This document shows, piece after piece, positions 11,450 to 20,702 of a stretch of 64,000 nt of DNA. The notes below the pieces were generated by a model. The model was given only the letters and a program-made list of their open reading frames with translations, did not search any database and was not told the DNA's origin. A program made the position numbers and the translations under genes. The stretch comes from Haematobia irritans (Eukaryota > Arthropoda > Insecta > Diptera > Muscidae), in NCBI RefSeq assembly GCF_050003625.1, contig NC_134397.1, positions 225,742,537-225,806,536 on the forward strand. The letters run 5' to 3'. The number at the start of each line of letters is the position of its first letter. Positions within the stretch are counted from its first letter, which is position 1.

Positions 11450-12686
11450 AAGGGTGATACGGTGAAATCGTTTATTTAAAAAATCATATTAAATTTCTTT
11501 TTCAAGTTCAATTAGTATAAAGTTCAGGAAAAATATTCAGTTAGGCTTTCGCTTTTCCAAATCGGAATTGCCGGGCCTCACGCTTGACACCTGCCATCAG
11601 ATTTTGTACAGCCACCTTGTCCACCTTCTTCGCCGCAGAAAGCCAGTTTGCCTTGAACTGCTGCTCGTCCTTAGCAGTTTTTTTGGTCTTCTTTAGGTTC
11701 CGCTTGACAATAGCCCAGTATTTCTCAATTGGGCGGAGCTGTGGCGAGTTGGGAGGGTTCTTGTCCTTGGGAACCGCCTGCACGTTGTTGGCGGCGTACC
11801 ACTCCATGGCCTTTTTACCGTAATAGCAAGATGCCAAATCCGGCCAAAACAGTACGGAACAACCGTGTTTCTTCAGGGAAGGCAGCAGACGTTTATTCAA
11901 ACACTCTTCCACGTAAATTTCTTGGTTGACAGTCCCGGAAGCTATGAAAATGCTGCTTTTCAAGCCACAGGTACAGATGGCTTGCCAAACCAGATATTTC
12001 TTTGCGAACTTTGACAGTTTTATGTGCTTGGAAATATCTGCTACCTTTCCCCCTTCCTTTCGCCTTATAAAACCCCTGTCCCGGAAGCTGCTTTGACGTA
12101 GGTTTCGTCGTCCATTACCACACAGTCAAACTTCGTCAGCATCGTCGTGTACAGCCTCCGGGATCGCGCTTTGGCCGACGTATTTTGTTTACCATCGCGA
12201 TTTGGAGTCACTACCTTCTTGTAAGTCGATAGTCCGGCTCGTTTTTTGGCTCGATGCACGGTTGTAGACGATACACCCAGCGGAGAGAGAGGTTAGGGGT
12301 TCGCTTGAAACTACCGGAAACTCTCTTTGTCGTCTCAGCGGCTTCCGGTTTTCGATTTCCCCCCGATCCAGACTTCCTGGCTGTCGACAAACGTTCCCCA
12401 AACACTTTAATTACATTTGTAACGGTTGATTTGGCAACTTTTAGTGATTTTGCCAGCTTTGCGTGCGAGTAGCTCGGATTTTCGCGATGCGCGAGCAAAA
12501 TTTTGATACGCTGCTCTTCTTGCTTGGACGGCATTTTGACAACTGAAGAGTGAATTCCAAGATTAAAATAAAAGCAACATTCTACACACACACACCTTCA
12601 AAATGAGGGGTGTTCAGTTTTTTAAATGCAAAATTGAAAGAAATACGTCAAGTTTATATTGACCAAATTTTGACCGTATCACCCTT
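11450..12686 (-). mobile_element. DD37E-type Tc1/mariner element, copy 2 (nearly full length)
   Basis: A 1.24-kb element with TA duplications at 11448-11449 and 12687-12688. The inverted ends share aagggtgatacggt (left end, plus strand; right end, minus strand). It encodes a broken transposase on the minus strand and lies hard against the head of family C copy 1 (12689), so its TA target was next to that element. Confidence 0.92.
11541..12534 (-). pseudogene. Tc1/mariner DD37E transposase, frameshifted
   Basis: This would be the cut-and-paste transposase: DNA-binding N-terminus, then a DDE catalytic domain. It starts MPSKQEEQ at 12534. The first catalytic Asp is in VVMDDETYV (near 12100), the second in LFWPDLAS (near 11850), and the Glu in RPIEKYW (near 11735). 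I count 37 residues between the second Asp and the Glu, which is the DD37E signature. Relative to copies 1 and 3 it has a 16-base deletion near 12280 (loss of cttatttgcggcatct) and another frame break near 12080. The C-terminal block (11541-11963, 140 residues, ending GKAKA) is intact, with a stop at 11541. It is not functional as it stands. Confidence 0.9.
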
Positions 12687-12688
12687 TA

Positions 12689-13236
12689 AAACAAATAAGG
12701 AAAGTCTAAATCTATATTATACCCTGCGCCACTTTGTAGATCTAAATTTTCGATACCATATCACATCCGTCAAATGTGGTGGGGGCTACGTCTGTCCCAA
12801 ATACATACATTTAAATATCACTCGATCTGGACAGAATTTGATAGACTTTTACAAAATCTATAGACTCAAAATTTAAGTCGGCTAATGCAGTAGGGTGGAA
12901 CACAATGTTAGTAAAAAAAATATGGGAAGCATTTAAATCTGAAGCAATTTTAAGGAAACTTCGCAAAAGTTTATTTATGATTTATCGCTCCATATATATG
13001 TATTAGAAGTTTAGGAAAATTAGAGTCATTTTTAAACTTTTCGACTAAGCAGTGGCGATTTAACAAGGAAAATGTTGGTATTTTGACCACTTTTGTGGAA
13101 CTATATCTAAAGCTGAACCGATTTCAACCCTGAGCATTTTTGCCAAAGACACCATGTATCTATCTCGTCTCCTTTTGGGTGTTGCAAACACATGCACTAA
13201 CTTATAATACCTTGTTCCACAGTGTGGCGCAGGGTA
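12689..13236 (+). mobile_element. Family C element, copy 1 (short form)
   Basis: The head is aacaaataaggaaagtc, then TACCCTGCGCCAC at 12720-12732. The tail is GTGGCGCAGGGTA at 13224-13236, a perfect 13-bp inverted match to the head motif. Between them is a leader (gataccatatcacatccgtc, aatttaagtcggctaatg, gatttatcgctcc) but almost no ~150-bp units. Its sequence is the reverse complement of much of 20703-23182. Confidence 0.75.
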
Positions 13237-14272
13237 GAAAATGTAAAATTAAAATTAAATAGTCTCATTCAACAAAGCTATTTTTGAGCTTCATCCCTGT
13301 GTTCCAAGGATATGCTCGTAAATCATTGAATTAAAAAGACAAAAGGTGCTCACACTTATATCCATTGCTTTTCAAAGTTTACATTTACATTTGTACTTGT
13401 ATATATTACCAAACTAAGGTAAATGGATGCTAGTGACAATAAAACACAACACAATTGAGAAAGTGCATCAAATTGTCCAACGGCTCTATTATGCCATAAG
13501 CTCATACACCTAAAAAGGTATTGTATTTGGGAAGGCAATAATCATAAAATGTGGTCTAATTTGTTCTTTAAAATATTTAAAAAACAGATACATCTCAAGC
13601 AAATTAAAGACGTGATCATTGTTCACAACATGAGGTCTAACTCTAACACCTCTAGTATATTTAAGTGAATAAATTTATTTTGTTCACACTGACCATATAT
13701 TGATGTAGGGTATGATGAAAAAATAAAACTTCTGTTGCCAACACTAAGTGTGTAGAATAAAATTTATTACAATTGCCATATGTTTTTGCAAAGTCACACA
13801 CAGTTTGCCACCATCTCTAAAACAGATGTGAGCAAAGAACACAAAAAACTATGGTATAATTTCAACATTTTTCATTTTCCATTTGTAAAAGTAGTTCATA
13901 GTGGATAAATATTTTTTATGTCTGGACTTGTGAGCAATTTCAACAATGGGACACAAAATACATATATACTCACAAACACACACTTCTCATTATATAGCGG
14001 TTTAATGAAATTAATTGTTTGCTGTATTGTTTTACTAATCTCTTCACTGAAAAGCTAGAGCATTTTATTCACAAAAAAAACCAAAACAACCTTGTCTACC
14101 ATGACACTTCAAATGTAAGAGTACTTGAGGGTGAGTGATTGATGTTCAACGACTATGTCTACAGTAGGTATTCGATTTAAGATTTATTTAAAAGGGTAGA
14201 TGGTTTAAAGTCAATTTAATTTATTTATTCCACTTTAATGGGTCTTGGAATTACATATTTTAACATTTTTGG
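13237..14272. other. No recognised feature
   Basis: AT-rich sequence without clear repeats or coding potential. A short CA-rich stretch (acacacttctc) is near 13980. Confidence 0.4.
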
Positions 14273-16632
14273 AAACAAATTGACAAAATTTTCTATAGAA
14301 ACATTTTGAAAAAATTTTTCAATAGAAAGACAATTTCTAAAACAATTTTCAATTGAAATAAAATTTTGACTAATTTTCTATAGAAATAAAATTTTGTATC
14401 AAAATAAAATTTGGACAAACTTTTCTATAGAAATAAAAATTTTTGATAAATTTTTTTAAAGAAATAAAATTTTGACAAAATTTTCTATAAAAAGAGATTT
14501 TGACAAACTTCTCTATAGAAATAAAATTTTGACAAAATTTTCTATAGAAATAAAATTTTGACAAAATCTTTTATAAAAAATTAAAAAAAAATCTATAAAA
14601 TTTTGACTAAATTTTATATAAAATTTTGACTAAATTTTCTATAGAAAAAAATTTTGACAAAAGTTTTCTATAGAAATAAAATGTTGGACAGAAATTTTCT
14701 ATTGAAATAAAGTTTTGTTGAAATTTCCTATAGAACACAAATTTGAAAAAAAAAATCTATATAATTTAAATTTTGACAAAAAATTTCTAAAAAATAAAAT
14801 TTTGACAAAACTTTCTATAGAAATAAAGTTTAGACAAAACTTTATACAAAAGTAAAATTTTAACAAAATTTTCTATATGAATAAAATTTTGACAGAATTT
14901 TCTATAGAATTGAAATTTTGAGAAAATTGTCTATAGAAATAGAATTTGGAAATATTCTTTAGAAGTAAAATTTTGACAATTTTTCTATAGAAATAAAACT
15001 TTGACACAATTTTCTATAGAAATAAAATTTTGACAAAATGTGCCATAGAAGTAAAATCTTGACAAAATTTTCTATAGAAATAAAATTTTGACAACATTTT
15101 CTATAGAAATAAAATTTTGACAAAATTTTCTATAGAAATAAAATTTTGACAAATTTTTCTATAGAAATAAATTTTAGACTAAATTTTATATAGAAATAAA
15201 ATTTGTTAAAATTTTCTATGGAAATAGAATTTTGACAACATTTTCTATAGAAATTAAATTTTATAGAAATAAAATGTTGGACACAAATTTTCTATTGAAA
15301 TAAAGTTTTGTTGAAATTTCCTATAGAACACAAATTTGAAAAAAAAAATTCTATAGAAATTAAATTTTGACAAAAATTTCTAAAAAATAAAATTTTGACA
15401 AAACTTTCTATAGAAATAAAGTTTAGACAAAACTTTATACAAAAGTAAAATTTTAACAAAATTTTCTATATGAATAAAATTTTGACAAAATTTTCTATAG
15501 AATTGAAATTTTGAGAAAATTTTCTATAGAAATAGAATTTGGAAATTTTCTTTAGAAGTAAAATTTTGACAACATTTTCTATAGAAATAAAATTTTGACA
15601 AAATTTTCTATAGAAATAAAATTTTTACAACATTTTCTATAGAAATAAAATTTTGACAAAATGTGCCTTTGAAGTAAAATCTTGACAAAATTTTCTATAG
15701 AAATAAAATTTTGACAACATTTTCTATAGAAATAAAATTTTGACAAAATTTTCTATAGAAATAAAATGTTGACAATTTTTTTTTATAGAAGTAAAATTTT
15801 GACAAATATTTCTATAGAAATAAAATTTTGAAAAATTTTTCTATAGAAATAAATTTTAGACTGAATTTTATATAGAAATAAAATTTGTTAAAATTGTCTA
15901 TGGAAATAGAATTTTGACAACATTTTCTATAGAAATTAAATTCTATAGAAATAAAATGTTGGACAAAAATTTTCTATTGAAATAAAGTTTTGTTGAAATT
16001 TCCTATAGAACACAAATTTGAAAAAAAAATTCTATATAATTTAAATTTTGACAAAAATTTCTAAAAAATAAAATTTTGACAAAACTTTCTATAGAAATAA
16101 AGTTTAGACACAACTTTATACAAAAGTAAAATTTTAACAAAATTTTCTATATGTATAAAATTTTGAGAAAATTTTCTATAGAAATAAAATTTGGAAATTT
16201 TCTTTAGAAGTAAAATTGTGACATAAAATAGAAAAAAAATTTTGACAAAATGTACCATAGAAGTAAAATCTTGACAAAATTTTCTATAGAAATAAAATTT
16301 TGAACATTTTTTTTATAGAAGTAAAATTTTGACAAATATTTCTATAGAAGTGAAATTTTGAAAAAAATTTCTATAGAAATAAAATTTGTTAAAATTGTCT
16401 ATGGAAGTACAATTTTGACAACATTTTCTATAGAAATTAAATTGTGACAAAATTTTCTAAAGAAATCAAATTGTGACAAAATTTTCTATATACAAAATTT
16501 TCTATAGAAATAAAATTTTGTTAAAATTTGTTATAGAAATAAAATTTTGTTAAAATTGTTTATGGAAATAAAATATTGAAAATAATTTCTATAGAAATAA
16601 AATTTTGACAAAATTTTTATATAAAAATAAAG
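14273..16632 (+). repeat. 29-bp minisatellite array M1
   Basis: About 80 degenerate units of ~29 bp. The unit core is ttttctatagaaataaaa followed by ttttgacaaaa. It contains the perfect 12-bp palindrome TTTCTATAGAAA. A marked variant block (aaaatgttggac, tctattgaaataaagtt, ttgttgaaatttcctatag) recurs near 14683, 15271 and 15954, showing a higher-order repeat of roughly 0.6-0.7 kb. Open frames here are artefacts of the repeat. Confidence 0.95.
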
Positions 16633-16730
16633 TCTTGCAGTCTATAGGACTTTGCCCAAATAAATTTGACAACCGTTCTTTTCCTCTATTGCTTAAGCTA
16701 CACTTGTAGTTTAGTCGATGCATGGTTTTA
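16633..16730 (+). mobile_element. Family D fragment (right-arm outer part)
   Basis: Matches the outer part of the D right arm: cttgcagtctatagg, gcccaaataaatttgacaa, cttaagctacacttgtagt, catggtttta. It begins inside the 3' strand of hammerhead stem I and lacks the catalytic core. It joins array M1 directly. Confidence 0.8.
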
Positions 16731-16965
16731 ACCCTCTAATGCCCAATCCCTCCTTTATGCGGGCTTCATTTAATAAGGAAGCTTTTAGTAAAACGCACTT
16801 TAAGACGACAAAAATGGGTAAAATAAAAAGAATATTTAGTTAAGACTGTTCAAGAGGCTTTGCTGCATATATTGAATTTTACCGTATAAATTTTTCTTAT
16901 TTAGTTTTCTTGCTTTTGTGTCGTTAACATTGAAAATTTAATCAGGTGGCAAAAAAATTGGGGCA

Positions 16966-17766
16966 TTAAAATTTTGACAAAAATACAAAAAGTAAAATAT
17001 TAGCAAAATTTTCTATATGAATAAAATTTTGACAAAATTTCCTATAGAAATGAAATTTTGACAAAATTTTATATTGAAATGAAATTTTGACAAATTTTCT
17101 ATAGAAATAAAATGTGGAAATTTTCTTAGAAGTAAAATTTTGACACGATTTTCTATAGAAATACAATTGTGATAAAATTTAGAATAAAAATAAAATTTCG
17201 ACAAAATTTTCTATAGAAATACAATTTTGATAAAATTTTCTATAGAAATAAAATTTTTACAAAATTTTCTATAAAAATTTTGCAAAATTTTCTATAAAAT
17301 TTTGACTAAATTTTCTATAAAATTTTGAATAAATTTTCTATAAGATTTTTCCTAAATTTTCTATAAAATTTTTCCTAAATTTTCTATAAAATTTTGCTAA
17401 ATTTTCTATAAAATTTTGCCTAAATTTTCTATAAAATTTTGCTTAAATTTTCTATAGAAATAAAATTATGACAAAACATTTCAATTGAAATAAAATGTCG
17501 AACAAAAATTTTCTATTGAAATAAAGATTTGTTGAAAGTTTCTATAGAAAACAAATTTGAAAAAAAATTCTATGGAAATAAAGTTTCGACCAAATTGTCT
17601 ATAGAAATAATATTTTGTCAAAATTTTCTATAGAAATAAAATTTGGCAAAAATTTCTATAGAAATAAAATTTTGACAAAATTTTCTATGGAAATAACATT
17701 TTGACAAAATTTTCAATAGAATTAAAATTTTGACAACATTTTCTATAGAAATAAAATTTTTTCATT
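16966..17766 (+). repeat. 29-bp minisatellite array M2
   Basis: Same unit and orientation as M1. It includes a run of shortened units (ctataaaattttgc repeats at about 17270-17450) and one copy of the variant block seen in M1 (about 17490). It runs up to the D1 palindrome. Confidence 0.93.
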
Positions 17767-17921
17767 CGTTTTGTTTTGTTATTGTTGGTTTTGTTCTTTA
17801 GGCATTGTTGTTGTTTTTTTATTTCAGCTTAAAATCATGCATCGACTAAAATACAAGTGTAGCTTAACCAACAGAGGAAAAGAATGTTTGTCAAATTTAT
17901 TTGGGCAAAGCCCTATAGACT

Positions 17922-17986
17922 GCAAGATGGTTGGATGGACGCACGTTTCGGAATTACCACATTCCTCATCAGCTTCCTCTACTTGC
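17922..17986 (-). ncRNA. Hammerhead ribozyme motif, D1 left arm
   Basis: Minus-strand order: GCAAG, bulge, inner stem I GGAAG, core CTGATGA, stem II GGAAT-GTGGTA-ATTCC, GAA, stem III ACG-TG-CGT, then C completing the GTC cleavage triplet, CATCC, bulge, CTTGC. All conserved core bases are present. Inner stem I has one mismatch (GGAAG against CATCC). Predicted self-cleavage is between 17938 and 17937 on the minus strand. Confidence 0.85.
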
Positions 17987-18127
17987 AGCAAAACTATCAA
18001 CCAACTATCAGAATAAATTCAGGCAGTTCAATAAACCCAAGGTGAACCACACTTGAACCTTCCGAAAAAAGGCTTGGGTTTATTGAACTGCGTGAATTTA
18101 TTCTGATAATTGGTTGATAGTTTTTCT

Positions 18128-18192
18128 GCAAGTAGAGGATGCTGATGAGGAATGTGGTAATTCCGAAACGTGCGTCCATCCAACCATCTTGC
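18128..18192 (+). ncRNA. Hammerhead ribozyme motif, D1 right arm (perfect)
   Basis: Outer stem I is GCAAG 18128-18132 with CTTGC 18188-18192. Inner stem I is GGATG 18137-18141 with CATCC 18177-18181. The core CTGATGA is at 18142-18148. Stem II is GGAAT 18149-18153 with ATTCC 18160-18164 around the loop GTGGTA. GAA is at 18165-18167. Stem III is ACG 18168-18170 with CGT 18173-18175. The cleavage triplet GTC ends at 18176. Every pair is Watson-Crick. This is a type I hammerhead with the minimal stem III typical of Penelope-like elements and schistosome SINE-like repeats. Confidence 0.92.
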
Positions 18193-18290
18193 AGTCATTC
18201 AAACAAACATTCTTTTCCTCTGTTGGTTAAGCTACACTTGTAGTTTAGTCAATGCATGGTTTAAGCTGAAATAAAGAACAACAAAATAAA

Positions 18291-18708
18291 AATTAAATTT
18301 TGACAAAACTAAAGAAAATACAATTTTAACAAAATTTTCTATAGAAATTTTGGCAAAATTTTCTATAGAAATAAAATTTGGAAATTTTCTTTAGAAGTAA
18401 AATTTTGATAAAATTTTCTATAGAAATAAAACTTTGACAAAATTTTCTATGGAAATACAATTGCGATAAAATTTTGAATAAAAATAAAATTTGGACAAAA
18501 TTTTCTATAAAAATACAATTGTGATAAAATTTTGAATAAAAATAAAATTTCGACAAAATTTTCTATAAAAATACAATTTTGTTAAAATTTTCTATAGAAA
18601 TACAATTTTGATAATATTTTCTATAGAAATAAAATTTTGACTAAATTTTCTATGGAAATCAAATTGTGAAAAAATTTTCTATTGAAATATAATTTTGACA
18701 AACTTTTC
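18291..18708 (+). repeat. 29-bp minisatellite array M3
   Basis: Continues M2 in the same orientation after the D1 palindrome. It is interrupted by MITE E1 and resumes for ~85 bp at 19351-19435. Confidence 0.92.
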
Positions 18709-18710
18709 TA

Positions 18711-19348
18711 CACTCAAAAAAAGTTTACTTGGATCCAAAGATTTTGACCTTCCCTTAAGGATTTTGGTATTGATTCCGAGCCAAAAATGCGGCTTCTTTA
18801 AAATAAAGAAAATTTTTAGCGACATGTCTGTCTTTAAATCTAGGACCAATAAAATTAAAATTAGGATACAGATATCATTTATCAAATTATAGTCCTCTTT
18901 TCGCGGTTTATTAAAAAAGGTACTCACGTACAAACAATGCCAGTTTAAATATCCAAATTATAACGGATATTTCAAAGTAAAAAATGCTCTCTTATTAAAA
19001 AAAAAACTTTAAACCAAAGACGCTAAATCCGCAAAATAAGTCTTAGTCTATATTTGAAGCATTTTTCTCTTAAATCTAAAGTTTCAATAAAGTTTCAAAA
19101 ATGTGTTTCTTTACATTAAGGAAAATTGACCTTAGTTTAAAGACATGCGACTTTAACGGAGGGACGCAAATTTACAAAATTTGTGTCCTAAATTTAATGA
19201 AAACAATTTTTGAAGCAAAGATTATAAACTTTATTTTAATTAAAATTTCATTATTTTAAAGAAAATTGTTTTTAGTATTGTGTAAATTTCGCATACTAAA
19301 ATTTAGGTTGCGTAATCTTTAATATCACGTAAATATTTTTTGTCAATG
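18711..19348 (+). mobile_element. MITE family E, copy 1
   Basis: Starts CACTCAAAAAAAG and ends TTTTTTGTCAATG, with TA at 18709-18710 and 19349-19350. The flanks rejoin to a normal M-array unit (ttttc-TA-cagaagtaaaa), which confirms the boundaries. The interior matches the inverted copy at 61086-61650 and the fragment at 608-682. No transposase. Confidence 0.8.
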
Positions 19349-19350
19349 TA

Positions 19351-19435
19351 CAGAAGTAAAATGTTCATAAAATAGAAACAATATAAAAATAAAATGTTGA
19401 CAAAAATTTTCTATAAATTCAATATTTTAGTTTAC
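19351..19435 (+). repeat. 29-bp minisatellite, remainder of M3
   Basis: Degenerate units (cagaagtaaaatg, gacaaaaattttctata) that continue the array after the E1 insertion. Confidence 0.8.
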
Positions 19436-20702
19436 GTGTTCTCTCTTTTTTTTTAGAGGTAGTAACTTTCCCTTGTTAGTGCCAGCCAAAATTGTTAATA
19501 ATATCATAATGGCAACAAGTGGCCATGTGAACGATTCAAAACAGACTTTAGTCTTCGGAAAATTAAGGTCCAATGATGACGTAATTTCTATTTGTCCAAT
19601 GTGAAAGGACTCCTCGGTTACAGCTTCAAAAATGAGACACATACCGTAATACCGGGTGATTCAAAATAATACTCACATTCATTTATACTAGAGTGAAATC
19701 TTTTAAACTTGGACACTCTGAAAACCTAACACTTCTCAAAAGGGGACAATTGTAGTGAGACTTTATATTTATCCTCTCAAAATCCCAAAATTTTATCCCA
19801 AATATGGATAAAATTTAAGCGACCGTGGATGTCCAATACACGCAGAGAAGGAATATGATCACCTCAAACATGTTTCAAGAGCAAAATGTTATTTTTGTAT
19901 GGTGACCATGTGACCTTCTCTGGGTGTACTGAGATATTTCACTGTATATTCTTATTACCCTCATTTATTGACCTTCATTTTTAAATTTTACACTTGATAG
20001 TATTTTCTGAAATTTTAATCTGTTCAGATTTCAATGTTCTTCAAATTTATATCTTTATCACATTTTCAACAAATGATTCTCTACTGACGGTTCTCTTTAA
20101 TAATCACATTTAAATCGACAAACTACTGTATCCTGTACCCAGCTATTTCGACATCAATTGTGACACTGTTACAAGGTTATTTCGTTCAGAATTCAATTTC
20201 AATGGTAAATGTGCTCGTTTATCAAGTGATGTGATTTATTTATATTTTGTTATTAATTAATTTTATTACCGAACATGTAATCAAATTAATTCACATATAT
20301 ACGAGTAGTGGTGATCCACTCATTGTGCCCGTGACCAAAGGAAGAAATAAAACGCAAAGTGGATGGGACGATACTGACATCATTAACAGAGTAGGGCCAA
20401 TGCGACAGAATGTCTCGCATGAAAAAAATCAAATTGGCAAACAAATAACAACAACATTGAAAGTTGATGTTACTTTTTATTATGATTGGAGGAAAAATAA
20501 AACTAACATTTAGTGTGTCCATGGCAGTTTTTGTCTTCTATTGTATTTTTGCAGAGTACGTCAATAGTAATTAATGTTAAATAAATCAATTACAAAGTAC
20601 CACGGTGTTCAATCAAGTTTAAGTGCCTTAAAACATCTCACTAATATGATTATCTCACTAATATAAGTGTAAAGTAGGTAGTTACTCACATTTTTACACC
20701 CT
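19436..20702. other. Low-copy region, no recognised gene
   Basis: No match to other repeats in the window. An 88-residue plus-strand frame (20247-20513) and a minus-strand frame opposite it are open but match no family I know. I do not call either as a gene. Confidence 0.45.

Larger units (their letters stand above)
17767..18290. mobile_element. Family D palindrome D1 (foldback, two hammerhead motifs)
   Basis: Two ~235-bp inverted arms around a ~40-bp loop (about 18035-18075). The left arm reads tttcagcttaaaatcatgca, tacaagtgtagcttaacca, caaagccctatagactgc; the right arm is its complement and ends ctgaaataaagaacaac. Each arm carries a hammerhead ribozyme motif (17922-17986 minus, 18128-18192 plus). 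M arrays of the same orientation flank both sides, so D1 lies within an array rather than carrying M in its arms. Hammerheads of this form are known from Penelope-like elements, whose copies often have inverted terminal repeats; no RT or GIY-YIG coding is seen here. Confidence 0.85.

Noticed and set aside
16061..16258. Repetitive FYFYRKFCQNF-type frames in the minisatellites (also 14370-14564, 16966-17204, 18326-18556, 32549-32773, 38265-38513)
   Set aside because: They are translations of the 29-bp unit and shift frame with every length variant.
14273..16632. CRISPR-like direct repeats
   Set aside because: Units are head-to-tail without unique spacers, in a eukaryotic repeat context.
20247..20513. 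88-residue open frame with an opposing frame on the other strand
   Set aside because: No family match and no supporting signals; could be chance in an AT-rich region.
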